This document shows, one piece after another, positions 42,101 to 49,278 of a stretch of DNA of 64,000 nt. Source of the DNA: Phycisphaerales bacterium (GTDB lineage Bacteria; Planctomycetota; Phycisphaerae; UBA1845); assembly GCA_020639095.1 (NCBI GenBank), contig JACKHH010000011.1:41003-105002 (forward strand). The letters run 5' to 3'. The position numbers were made by a program, and so were the translations under genes. How positions within the stretch are numbered: the stretch's first letter is position 1; every line of letters begins with the position of its first letter. The notes under the pieces are model-generated. The model had not been told where the DNA came from, did not search any database, and worked only from the letters and a program-made list of their open reading frames with translations.

Positions 42101-42228
42101 TGCAGGGCTGCTGGGGCGAGGTCGGTGTGAGCGTGCCCTGCATGCCGGGCGACCTGACCGGCGACGACAAGATTGACGCGGACGATTGGGAGATTTTCAA
42201 TCTCGTGATCAACGGCCCGAATCCGTAG
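39184..42228 (+). CDS. secreted reprolysin-like zinc metalloprotease with Ig-like and dockerin-like domains
   Basis: 1014 residues from the ATG at 39184, preceded by GGAAAGGA. A signal peptide (GFVMALTAGVVLLSVTVSQA) is followed by a pro-like region. The catalytic domain contains HEMGHQFGANHTF (HExxHxxGxxH, around residue 352) and the Met-turn STIMAYAGICG, as in M12B reprolysin-like enzymes. Then come an Ig/cadherin-like stretch with DPSDPDPLTYCWE-type sequence, further beta domains, and a C-terminal domain with paired dockerin-like loops (DFDVDGDVDLYDYGRLQGCW, GDLTGDDKIDADDWEIF). Expected to act outside the cell; the dockerin partner is unknown. Confidence 0.92.
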   Translation: MPRSGRGLPRGFVMALTAGVVLLSVTVSQAQERMSLDGVWRSVDRASVLGSDDVAWVRPEKYTAFTVDDALLDSVLAQAPMEGSVDARAAQPEIILPMPDGTYARFRFVESPIMAPELAAKYPDIHTYLGQGVDDPNAVVRFDITPTGFHAQILSPNGAVYIDPLNRGDNIAHASYYKRDNRHNGEIPACIVLPNPDGRIAPQGDGDFLRTAETLRTYRLANAATGEYTAFHGGTVALGQAAIVTAINRVTGIYEVEVGVRMVLVGNNDSVVYTDGGTDPYSNDNGSAMLSQNISNLNSVIGSGNYDIGHVFSTGGGGVAFLGVICTSSKGGGVTGLPSPIGDNFYVDYVAHEMGHQFGANHTFNSVTSNCGGGNRNGGTAYEPGSGSTIMAYAGICGADNLQSHSDPYFLHESYREIRNYITASSGSSCSVNTATGNSDPTVDAGPDYTIPQSTPFILTAASASDPDSDPLTYCWEERDLGAAQALTDADNGSSPLWRSWDPVTEPYRLFPRLPNLLNNNFLKGEKLPTTNRDMDFRCTVRDNRAGGGGVAFDDMTVTVSAGAGPFLVTSPNTSTDVWSGGETVTWDVAGTTGAPINAATVNILLSTDGGQTYPIVLAANTPNDGSQAIVAPNLPTTTARVKVEAVGNIFFDISNANFTIEEQPALAILLPNGTPASVAPAVATTIDVQVIPLAENVVPGSPTMYYRADGGAYQSYPLTPLGGDLYQATLPPSFCADTPEYYFSAEGDGSTVITEPATAPSLVFASGVGSLTQVFADNCETDMGWTATFVAEAAGTTEGDWERGVPLGNDRGDPPTDADGSGQCYLTENDPGDINSDVDNGTAILTSPVFDMSAGGAISYSYWLNDIPGGPIGVEDSMVVEVATDAGGTNWQQVRSYATVLDEWRTDTIQIGTETVASSTIRIRFAVSDLDPGDVIEAGLDNITMSTLACADAGDGDFDVDGDVDLYDYGRLQGCWGEVGVSVPCMPGDLTGDDKIDADDWEIFNLVINGPNP

Positions 42229-42264
42229 CCGTCGAGCCGTCGGCACCCAAAGTGTAACAACCAG

Positions 42265-42302
42265 CGAGCCCGTTGCCGCATCCCGGCAGCGGGCTCGTCT
42301 TG
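42265..42302 (+). terminator. rho-independent terminator of the metalloprotease gene
   Basis: CGAGCCCGTTGCCG at 42265-42278 pairs with CGGCAGCGGGCTCG at 42284-42297 across a five-base loop; TCTTGT follows. Confidence 0.85.
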
Positions 42303-42498
42303 TAATCGTAACGGGCAATCGCCAGCCAATTGGCGTGCGACCGCTAGAATTGAGTCGGGTAGCTCCCTATCGTGTGAGCGGATCAGGTTGGTGAAGGGCC
42401 TATTGGCTTATGCCCCATGTTCGACTTGTTGCGGGCTGCCGCCCGCCGTATCTTGAGGATGATGGTATTTCACGCCGTACGACGGGAGGTAAAGTACC

Positions 42499-42879
42499 AT
42501 GACAGAGTTGACGCCCGGTGAGTTGGCATTTGTGCGCCGCAGTTGTCAGCAGTCGGACGCGAACGCTGCAACGCGCGGCAAACGTCCAACTGCGGCCCTG
42601 ATGATTGGCGTAATTGGCATTTGCCTGATTCTGATCCCGGATGTGATTCAAATGTTCCGCAGCGGGCGCGTCAGCGTTCCGGCTCGGCAGACTGTGGGTT
42701 TTGTTCTTATAATAGCGGGTTGGCTTGCGGTGCAATGGAAGTCTTCTCGCGACGCAATGCTGGTGGAATCGACGGTACGCAAACTCAACAGTGGAACACG
42801 CTGCCCGAATTGTGGGGCACGGATTGCAGCGCTCAATTCCCCCGATGCGGACACGACCAACCCGGCAGCATCACGATAG
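42499..42879 (+). CDS. small membrane protein with zinc-knuckle motif
   Basis: 126 residues from the ATG at 42499 with GGGAGG upstream. Two membrane helices (ALMIGVIGICLILIPDVIQM and QTVGFVLIIAGWLAVQW) are followed by CPNCGARIAAL, a single CxxC pair that may be half a ribbon. It overlaps in register with nothing and is followed after a repeat arm by another zinc-ribbon membrane gene on the same strand. Confidence 0.7.
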   Translation: MTELTPGELAFVRRSCQQSDANAATRGKRPTAALMIGVIGICLILIPDVIQMFRSGRVSVPARQTVGFVLIIAGWLAVQWKSSRDAMLVESTVRKLNSGTRCPNCGARIAALNSPDADTTNPAASR

Positions 42880-42884
42880 CCCAG

Positions 42885-42907
42885 GTAGCGCGGGCTATTG
42901 CCCGCCG
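42885..42907. repeat. GCGGGCTATTGCCCGC family, left arm
   Basis: One 23-base arm (GTAGCGCGGGCTATTGCCCG...), just before the next start codon. Its inverted mate may be the arm at 44267-44289, with another complete doublet nested between. Confidence 0.65.
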
Positions 42908-42935
42908 CCGAAGCACACTTGCAGTCGAGACGATC

Positions 42936-43547
42936 ATGCGTAGACGGCTTAGCGAACGCATTGGCGACACTGTCTCGGTGGATGGCGAGGCACCCAATCA
43001 ACCTTGCGTGTCTTGTGGTTACGATCTCATCGGTCATGCGACGGGGACCAATTGTCCGGAGTGCGGTCTTGAGTTTGAAGATAAAGCGGTCTGCTTTCGA
43101 CCTGCCCGCAGGTGGAGAGTCGATTCCATCCCTGCGATGGTAGGACCCGTCCCGATACTTGCGTACGCATGGCGCGTTCAAGTGGTGAGGTCATTTCCGA
43201 GGTGGTTTCAGGCAATGCATCTTCTTCTCGGCCTTGTCATTGTCGCCAGCATACTGTCGTTCGTTATCCGTAGATTGAAGTACTCGTATGCGTACGAGTT
43301 CCTGCTACTTGGATCAGGTCAATTGAGGATGCGCATCCGTGGATTTCCAGATTACGCGATCGAATGGTCCGCCATTGACCGTGTCAGCGTTTCGTCGTTC
43401 TTCGAGCAGGTATGTCTGCGCCCAACTGACTCGGGCCGTTTGATCAGAATCCCGCGGTATTTTCGCCCAAAGGGGATGTCCCTTCGGGAATTCGCAGCCA
43501 TCTTTGAGAGCAAGTGGGAGGCGAGCACCACGGGGGAAGTGAGGTAG
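42936..43547 (+). CDS. membrane protein with N-terminal zinc ribbon
   Basis: 203 residues from the ATG at 42936. The ribbon CVSCGYDLIGHATGTNCPECGLEF is near the N-terminus here (residues 24-47) instead of the C-terminus. One strong membrane helix follows (residues 94-112, LLLGLVIVASILSFVI). The C-terminal part (RMRIRGFPDYAIEWSAIDRVSVSSFF...RIPRYFRPKGMSLREF) looks like a PH-like or DUF-type beta domain. Its stop codon TAG at 43545-43547 is provided by the GTAGCAC start of the next repeat. Confidence 0.72.
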   Translation: MRRRLSERIGDTVSVDGEAPNQPCVSCGYDLIGHATGTNCPECGLEFEDKAVCFRPARRWRVDSIPAMVGPVPILAYAWRVQVVRSFPRWFQAMHLLLGLVIVASILSFVIRRLKYSYAYEFLLLGSGQLRMRIRGFPDYAIEWSAIDRVSVSSFFEQVCLRPTDSGRLIRIPRYFRPKGMSLREFAAIFESKWEASTTGEVR

Positions 43548-43684
43548 CACGGGCTATTGCCCGCCTTCCGGTGAGGATGGCTCACCAACAGGTAGAATCG
43601 CGCCTGCAAGCCCATTCGCCCAGTTGGCGCAAAGCCCATTTGCGAAACCAACTCTGCAACCGCGGCGGGCAATAGCCCGCCCTA
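43544..43684. repeat. palindromic doublet, GCGGGCTATTGCCCGC family (copy 2)
   Basis: Left arm 43544-43565 and inverted right arm ending at 43684 (GCGGGCAATAGCCCGCCCTAC), with a spacer of about 95 bases. The left arm overlaps the preceding gene's stop codon. Confidence 0.8.
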
Positions 43685-43715
43685 CAGATGATTGGCGGCG
43701 AAGTCGGTGACACTC

Positions 43716-44255
43716 ATGGACACGAACAGCCAACTGGCAGTGTACTTTGCGACGGAGAACTGGGGAGCCGCACAGCGCATTCTGCGCGCGGAGATCCGCA
43801 AGGACCCGGAGGAACATTGGTACTGGACTCGTTTGAGCACAACACACTATGAGCAACGTCACTACCGCATGGCGTTACGCTACGCGCTAAAGGCATTTGA
43901 GTTGGACCCGTGGTGCCCGCTGGTTCGCTGGGACCTCGCGGGGGCGCTTGATAGTGTCCGGAGAGAGCGCGAAGCAATCCAAGTGTGGCGGGCTTTGCTG
44001 CGTCTGGGCCCCACGCGCATTGCACAGGGTCCCTGTGGCGAAGGGATACGATCGGCGCGCAGGCTATTGGCGGACTGTCGATACCGAATTGCACTGGCAT
44101 ACGTCGACCTCAAGGAGCCACGTCGGGCGTTGAAGTACTTCGACGCGTACATCCGCGATCGAACCAACGGCGCCGGCAGCATCTACAACCTGGCCACCGT
44201 GCGCAAGGAGAGGAAGGCCGCGGCGGAACAGGTCAAGCCAACGCGGGCGAGTTAA
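43716..44255 (+). CDS. TPR-like protein
   Basis: 179 residues from the ATG at 43716. Repeating helix pairs with TPR spacing are visible (AVYFATENWGAAQRILRAEIRKDPEEHWYWTRLSTTHYEQRHYRMALRYALKAFELDP, split here; then CPLVRWDLAGALDSVRREREAIQVW and YRIALAYVDLKEPRRALKYFDAYI). Such repeats make protein-protein contacts. No signal peptide or other domain is present. It is convergent with the kinase operon, separated by a single repeat arm. Confidence 0.75.
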   Translation: MDTNSQLAVYFATENWGAAQRILRAEIRKDPEEHWYWTRLSTTHYEQRHYRMALRYALKAFELDPWCPLVRWDLAGALDSVRREREAIQVWRALLRLGPTRIAQGPCGEGIRSARRLLADCRYRIALAYVDLKEPRRALKYFDAYIRDRTNGAGSIYNLATVRKERKAAAEQVKPTRAS

Positions 44256-44266
44256 CCGGTGTGCGG

Positions 44267-44289
44267 CGGCGGGCAATAGCCCGCTCTAC
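44267..44289. repeat. GCGGGCTATTGCCCGC family, right arm
   Basis: CGGCGGGCAATAGCCCGCTC plus TAC, one arm only, between the TPR gene and the convergent kinase gene. Confidence 0.65.
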
Positions 44290-44305
44290 ATTTGCTTGTG
44301 CAGCT

Positions 44306-45001
44306 TTACGCTGTTTCAAAGTAGTCCGAGACGATGCGCTGCAATCGTTCCTGGATCACTTCGCGTTCGAGGTTGGCGTCGACGGAGTGGAAGTTGAACT
44401 CCTTGGCCAGCTTTGCGTACTCCGCGCACAACATCGTTTGGTACCGCTTGAAGCTGTCGTACAGGTCGTCACCCAGACCAATGTCCATCCCGGCTTCGAA
44501 CGGATCAATGGCACCGCGCGGAATCGCTCGCCGGATCACGGTTTTGACGTCGGCTTTGAGGAAGAGCACGAGGTGCGGTTTCGGGGCGAACCCGTACAGA
44601 TCGCGGAGCCACTGTGCGTCGGCGCCGCGCACCAGCGCCCGCGCGAACGCAGTAAACACGTATCGATCCGCCAGCACGACGAACCCGCTGCGCAGCGCCG
44701 GTATCACTTCCTTCTCCAGCCGGTCGGCGAAATCCGCGGCATAGAGCAGCGAATACGTCAGTTTGTTGAGCGCGCGGATCTGCTTGGCTTGCGTGATCGT
44801 TCTGCCCACGAGCTGGCTGCGCGTCCACCCGGTTTCGACCACGCCGTACCCGCGAAGCTCCAACCACTCGCGCAGCATGCCCAGTTGCGTAGTCCGCCCG
44901 ACGCCGTCCGTACCCTCGACGGTGATGAGCACACCGCTGGAGTCGTTCGTGTTGACGTAGGGCAGTCCTTCCCCAAAAAACTCAAGTGCACTGCTGGTCA
45001 T
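44306..45001 (-). CDS. thymidylate-kinase-like protein with degenerate P-loop
   Basis: 231 residues. The fold is clearly that of thymidylate kinase: VEGTDGVGRTTQLGMLREWL, the LADRYVFTAFARALVRG segment with the DR motif, and FAPKPHLVLFLKADVKTVIRRAI. But the invariant P-loop Lys is Arg (GTDGVGRTT; codon CGG at 44896-44894), which is two base changes from AAG and so not likely a read error. Its ATG overlaps the stop of the upstream homologue by four bases. It may be a pseudokinase or regulatory partner of the intact copy; alternatively it may tolerate Arg. Confidence 0.88.
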   Translation of the reverse strand: MTSSALEFFGEGLPYVNTNDSSGVLITVEGTDGVGRTTQLGMLREWLELRGYGVVETGWTRSQLVGRTITQAKQIRALNKLTYSLLYAADFADRLEKEVIPALRSGFVVLADRYVFTAFARALVRGADAQWLRDLYGFAPKPHLVLFLKADVKTVIRRAIPRGAIDPFEAGMDIGLGDDLYDSFKRYQTMLCAEYAKLAKEFNFHSVDANLEREVIQERLQRIVSDYFETA

Positions 45002-45693
45002 GCGATTGCCGCCTCTCGGTCGTAGTCTTCGAGTTTAGCCTGCGCGACTTGGCGAACGATACGTTGCTGCTCGGTAATACTCTTGGTCGCGTCGAGCACG
45101 ACGAATCCGTGCGGTGCGACCATGCGGTCGTACTCCGCGAGAATTCCGCCTTGAAAGACTTTAAAACTCTCGAACGGATCGGCGTGGAGGTTGAGGTCCA
45201 TACCGGCTTCAAATGCCTTGAGCTTAGGCCGCGCAAGCGTGATGCGTTTCAGCGCGATGTCGGTGGGTACGCGGAAGTAGAACGCAATGTCAGGCCGCGG
45301 TGCAAAGCTGTACGACTTCCGCACCCATTCCCGGCTGCAACCGCGGACGACGTCGCGCGCATACGCCGTGAACACGTAGCGATCCGCCAGCACGATCATC
45401 CCGGCCTTCAGCGGCGGGAGGATGTTCGTCACCAGCCGGTGCGCAAAGTCCGTCGTATGCAGCAGGCTGAACGTCGTCGGCGTGAGCGCGCCTTTCTTCT
45501 TGGCACGCTTCGTCGTCGCCTTGATCAGATCGGCTGAGTTCCACTCCGTGAAGTAGACGTCGTAGCCCTGCGATTCGAGCCAGGTTTGCAGCAGACGAAT
45601 CTGCGTGCTCTTGCCCGAACCGTCAATGCCTTCAACGATGAACAGCCTGCCGGGGTAATTATGAGGTTGGAGCACTCGGTCAGCCGAGTCCAT
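44998..45693 (-). CDS. thymidylate-kinase-like protein with intact P-loop
   Basis: 231 residues, same length as and clearly paralogous to the next gene. FIVEGIDGSGKSTQIRLLQTWL is a canonical P-loop, and LADRYVFTAYARDVVRGC gives the DRY motif. PDIAFYFRVPTDIALKRI is the usual following strand. The gene overlaps the end of the Ppx/GppA gene by 14 bases. Thymidylate kinases phosphorylate dTMP to dTDP; in this operon, linked to polyphosphate-binding and -degrading proteins, the substrate or phosphate donor may differ. It might still be the cell's normal Tmk, but a duplicate pair in such a setting is unusual. Confidence 0.88.
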   Translation of the reverse strand: MDSADRVLQPHNYPGRLFIVEGIDGSGKSTQIRLLQTWLESQGYDVYFTEWNSADLIKATTKRAKKKGALTPTTFSLLHTTDFAHRLVTNILPPLKAGMIVLADRYVFTAYARDVVRGCSREWVRKSYSFAPRPDIAFYFRVPTDIALKRITLARPKLKAFEAGMDLNLHADPFESFKVFQGGILAEYDRMVAPHGFVVLDATKSITEQQRIVRQVAQAKLEDYDREAAIA

Positions 45694-47380
45694 CGGTTTC
45701 CTCCTCCTTCACCGGGATGTCGGCGATACGCAACGCCAAAGACCGCCCGAATTCTCGCTTGAAGATATCGGCAGCGCGTCGCGCCGTCCATAATTCCAAT
45801 TCCGCGTCCTGGTTTGCCCGGACCGTGAGTGTGACCTCTTCATCGGCAATTGTTGCCGTCACCCCGTCGACCACCTGGTAGTGCGTGCGGTCGAGCGCGT
45901 CGGACAACCGCATGATCACCGCCAGTAACCGCACTGGTTCGCGATGGGCTTGCTGCAATTGCTGAAAACTGTAGTGCGACTTCCTGGGCCGGTCTTTGCG
46001 GTGGTAACGCGCCACGTTCGCGATGATCTGTATTTCCTGCGCGTCGAAACCCTTTAATCGCCCGTTGCTGATCAGGTAGTACGCGTGCTTGTGGTGCGCC
46101 TGATGATCGATCAGGTAGCCGATGTCGTGCAGCAACCCGGCATAGAGCAGCAGCTCGCGGTAGGGGGCGCCAAGCCCGTGCAGCGGGCGCAACCCGTCGA
46201 AGAGTTGGACCGCGATCGCAGCCACGTGCTCGCTGTGCTCCGGGCGATACTGGCAGCGCTCCGCCAGTTGAATCACGCTGCGCATCCGCGGGTCGGGCCA
46301 GGTGGCGCGGGCGAGCAACTTGCGGCGATGCGTGCCGATGTAGTCGACGATCACGCCTTCGCGCAGCGCGTGCGTGCAGTGTTCGAGCGCGTCGACGTTG
46401 ACGGCTTTCATGATCTGTTCGAGCACGAGCGCCGCGGGCAAACACTGATCGACGCGCCGCGTGTCCATGCCCGCAATCTGAAGACGTTTCGCACGCGGGA
46501 GGTTTTGCAGCAGGGCGGACGTGTCGCGCAGCTCACCATAGGTTAACCGCTGAATCGCGTTGGGATCGTCGCGCGGCGCACCACGCCGCCGTTCGCACAA
46601 ACTGGTGAGGCTGCGAATCGTGCCCGATGTGCCGATGCAACGCGTGATGGAAAACTTGCTGATCTCCGCGAGCACCGGGTCGAGCTTCTTGCTGATGTGC
46701 TGGCGCAGCGCCTTGATCTCCTGCGTGTCGTTGGGATCGGAGTGCAGGAAGAGTTCCGCGAGCCGAGACCCGCCGAGCTTCACGCTGCGGATCAACTTGG
46801 CTTCGCGCGCGTCGCCCACGATGATCTCGACGCTGCCCCCGCCGATGTCCACGATCAGGTTATCCTGCAAACGCAAATCGACCGCGTTCTGCACGCCCAG
46901 ATAGATCAGCCGGCCTTCCTCCTCCATGCTGATCACATTGATGTCGAGGTCGAGTTCGTCCTGCACGCGTTTGACGAAATCACCACCGTTGTGTGCTTCG
47001 CGCACCGCGCTGGTTGCGACGGCTTTCAGCTTGCGAACGCCCTTGGACTGCGCCATCTGCTTGAACCGCCGCAGCGTTGCGACGCCCGCGTCCATCGCTT
47101 CCTGCGTCAGTACATTTTGCGAAAAACCGCCCTGGCCGAGCTTCACCATCTCCTTGTCCGAACCCAGGAAACGGAAATCGCCTTCCGGGGAAATCTCGAC
47201 AAGTACGAAGTGGACGCTGTTGGTGCCGATGTCGATCGCGCCGTAGAGCATCGCCGGCGGTTTGCGCAGCGCCTGCGATCGCCGGTTGAGAAAACTGGCG
47301 GACAGCGCACCCGCGACACTGTCGTCGGCTGAGTGCTGCTGGTCGATATCCGTTGTGTGGTCCAAGTGCGTATCCGTCAT
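45680..47380 (-). CDS. ppx: Ppx/GppA exopolyphosphatase-type protein with C-terminal HD domain
   Basis: 566 residues from the ATG at 47380; the longer frame is not needed. LYGAIDIGTNSVHFVLVEI is the phosphate-1 loop, NLIVDIGGGSVEIIVGDA the second, and TSAVREAHNG a family motif. The HD-type C-terminal domain shows EHSEHVAAIAVQLF, AGLLHDIGYLIDHQAHHKHAYYLI and RYHRKDRPRKSH. It should hydrolyse polyphosphate or pppGpp in the cytosol. It follows the CHAD gene after 16 bases, consistent with an operon. Confidence 0.92.
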   Translation of the reverse strand: MTDTHLDHTTDIDQQHSADDSVAGALSASFLNRRSQALRKPPAMLYGAIDIGTNSVHFVLVEISPEGDFRFLGSDKEMVKLGQGGFSQNVLTQEAMDAGVATLRRFKQMAQSKGVRKLKAVATSAVREAHNGGDFVKRVQDELDLDINVISMEEEGRLIYLGVQNAVDLRLQDNLIVDIGGGSVEIIVGDAREAKLIRSVKLGGSRLAELFLHSDPNDTQEIKALRQHISKKLDPVLAEISKFSITRCIGTSGTIRSLTSLCERRRGAPRDDPNAIQRLTYGELRDTSALLQNLPRAKRLQIAGMDTRRVDQCLPAALVLEQIMKAVNVDALEHCTHALREGVIVDYIGTHRRKLLARATWPDPRMRSVIQLAERCQYRPEHSEHVAAIAVQLFDGLRPLHGLGAPYRELLLYAGLLHDIGYLIDHQAHHKHAYYLISNGRLKGFDAQEIQIIANVARYHRKDRPRKSHYSFQQLQQAHREPVRLLAVIMRLSDALDRTHYQVVDGVTATIADEEVTLTVRANQDAELELWTARRAADIFKREFGRSLALRIADIPVKEEETDGLG

Positions 47381-47396
47381 TGTGCTCGATTCACTG

Positions 47397-48365
47397 CTAT
47401 GCCCGCATTTGCGTGCCGGCCGGTGGTTGCTTCGGTTCGTTGATGCTCTCCGCGCCCTTCGCCAATTCCTTTTCGACCGTCGCGCGGAAGCTCGGCCACG
47501 CCTCCACGGCATCGCGTCGCATCGCGTGCGCCAAGCGGGCGCGGGCTGCCGCACAGGTTAGCACGGCTGCCGTGAACTCAGCAGAGCGCGCGATCACGTC
47601 GTGCTGCGTCGCTATCCGGCTCAATTCCGCGGTCGCGAACAGGTGGTCATTCCAGGCACCAAGTCTGTCCTGCATCGCCACGATCGCCGCGACGAATTCA
47701 CCGCGTTCTCGCCCCTGCATCAAGCGCAACAGCTCCGTGCTGTAGCGTAGCTTCTTGAGCAGAATGCGACACGCGTGCAAATCGGTTTCCACACCCGTCG
47801 TAGGCCGCTCTGCGAGCAACGCTTCCGCACGCCGCCGCCACATCGCGACCGCGTCGCCGTATACCTGTTCGTCCTTCTCCGGCGCGAGTTCATCAAGCGC
47901 CGCAATCAACTCGCCCAGCTTGCACGGGACCTTCTCAGGTTTACCCGCGACCAGCGCCTGACTCGCTTCCGTCAGCGCCTGTCGCCGCGCTTTGAGCAGC
48001 ATCTCATCCAGCAACGACCGATCAGCCGTCCCGAGACCCGGCCCCGTCGGTCCTTCACCGAGCGATTCCTGAAGCACATCCAGATCGCGAACCAGCGACA
48101 ATGACTTCCGCAAGCGCTTGAGCCTGCGCTGCACGCGTTTGCAGCGCTGTGGCGACACGTTGAGCGCCATCACCTGGAGCGGCTCCTGAAGGCGTCGCGA
48201 TGCCACGCGAAAGTCGTGTATCGCGTCCACGTCGCCGCGTTCCAGCACGCCCTCCAGATGTTTGGACAGGCGGGCCAGATGCTTGCGCGTAAACCGGTTG
48301 AGCCGTTCAATCCGTTCCATACCGTCTTGTTCGGTGACGATGCGCACGATTCTGCAATCGCTCAT
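47397..48365 (-). CDS. CHAD-domain protein (polyphosphate-associated)
   Basis: 322 residues. The conserved His-rich and basic helices of the CHAD fold are present: AIHDFRVASRRLQEPLQVM, RRLKRLRKSLSLVRDLDVLQESL, DLHACRILLKKLRYSTELL and DRLGAWNDHLFATAEL. CHAD domains bind inorganic polyphosphate through these basic residues. It is the first gene of a four-gene minus-strand operon. Its C-terminal extension of about 25 residues is Pro/Gln-rich. The 377-base upstream gap must hold the operon promoter. Confidence 0.9.
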   Translation of the reverse strand: MSDCRIVRIVTEQDGMERIERLNRFTRKHLARLSKHLEGVLERGDVDAIHDFRVASRRLQEPLQVMALNVSPQRCKRVQRRLKRLRKSLSLVRDLDVLQESLGEGPTGPGLGTADRSLLDEMLLKARRQALTEASQALVAGKPEKVPCKLGELIAALDELAPEKDEQVYGDAVAMWRRRAEALLAERPTTGVETDLHACRILLKKLRYSTELLRLMQGRERGEFVAAIVAMQDRLGAWNDHLFATAELSRIATQHDVIARSAEFTAAVLTCAAARARLAHAMRRDAVEAWPSFRATVEKELAKGAESINEPKQPPAGTQMRA

Positions 48366-48742
48366 TACCGGGTCAATATCAGCCTTGCGGGAACCGGCAA
48401 CTTAACCAATTCTTCATCGACCTCGCCGGTCGTCCGGCGGAGACAATCCGGGTCTGCGCTTCGCATTGGCTGGCGGTGTACGTCCGAGAATGACCTGCAC
48501 GAAGGTTGGCGACCGGCAAGACGGGCGACATCACGGCGACTCTCGGGCGGACCGCAGCCAGCGGTCGGCAGATCCCGATCTGCACAGGGATTGTAGCGAA
48601 TCGCGTCGGCCAAAGGTACCGCGTTGGGGGCGTCCTGGTGGACATCCGGGGCGTGCGCGCGTATGGTCACGCCTCTTGTGCCGCCGCATGCGGGCGGTCA
48701 TGGGTTTTCAATGGCGACTTGGTGCGTGGAAGGTCGTTGCAG
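48366..48742. other. divergent region between CHAD operon and DUF971 gene
   Basis: No convincing gene. The frame leading to 48743 is open from 48506 but has no conserved sequence. It presumably carries both promoters. Confidence 0.45.
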
Positions 48743-49102
48743 GTGATATCGAAGGACACATACCGGCCCGAGCAGGTGAACCCGAGCGACATCAAGCTCG
48801 CCCGCGCCGAGCACCGGCTCACGGTGGTGTGGAAGGACGGCCATACCTCGGTATACGACCTCGCGGCACTGCGAAGAGCGTGTCCGTGCGCGACGTGTAA
48901 TTCGGAGCGGCAAAAGAAGTCCGCGACCACCGAACTCTTCCCCATCCTGACCAAAGACCCGGGCACCGGCCCGCCGCAAGCCACCGCGCTCAACCTCGTC
49001 GGCAACTACGCGCTGCACATCCGCTGGTCCGACGGCCACGACACCGGCATCTACGACTTCCGCTTCCTCCGCTCGCTCGACCCGTCGGAACAATCGTCGT
49101 AG
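48743..49102 (+). CDS. DUF971-domain protein
   Basis: 119 residues from a GTG at 48743 with GGAAGG nine bases upstream. PSDIKLARAEHRLTVVWKDGHTSVYDLAALRRACPCATCN and ALHIRWSDGHDTGIYDFRFLRSL are the hallmark of DUF971 (also the N-terminal domain of gamma-butyrobetaine hydroxylase). The stand-alone form often accompanies ApbC/Mrp-type iron-sulfur genes, which are not seen here. The CPCATC cluster may bind zinc. Confidence 0.85.
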   Translation: MISKDTYRPEQVNPSDIKLARAEHRLTVVWKDGHTSVYDLAALRRACPCATCNSERQKKSATTELFPILTKDPGTGPPQATALNLVGNYALHIRWSDGHDTGIYDFRFLRSLDPSEQSS

Positions 49103-49126
49103 TTCGGTGGCGTTTTGCCACTCTCT

Positions 49127-49254
49127 GAACCACCAAGGCACCAAGACACCAAGAAAAGCAAATAGATTTGATTGGGAATACTGCGCCTATGTCGACATAT
49201 GCGCATTCCATCCCAACAAATCAGTTCCTTGGTGCCTTTGTGCCTTGGTGGTTT
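49127..49254. repeat. 130-base imperfect palindrome
   Basis: The left arm (CACCAAGGCACCAAGACACC...) and right arm (...CTTGGTGCCTTTGTGCCTTGGTGG) are inverted. The inner parts also pair (GATTTGATTGGGAAT with ATTCCATCCCAACAAATC), with the centre GTCGAC at 49191-49196. The complete unit can fold as one long hairpin. Confidence 0.75.
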
Positions 49255-49278
49255 GAACAACCGTCGAGTGCGTGCGGT

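Noticed and set aside
44306..45693. Polyphosphate kinase 2 as an explanation for the tandem kinases
   Set aside because: The P-loop and DRY motifs follow thymidylate kinase, not the PPK2 GxDxxGKG pattern.
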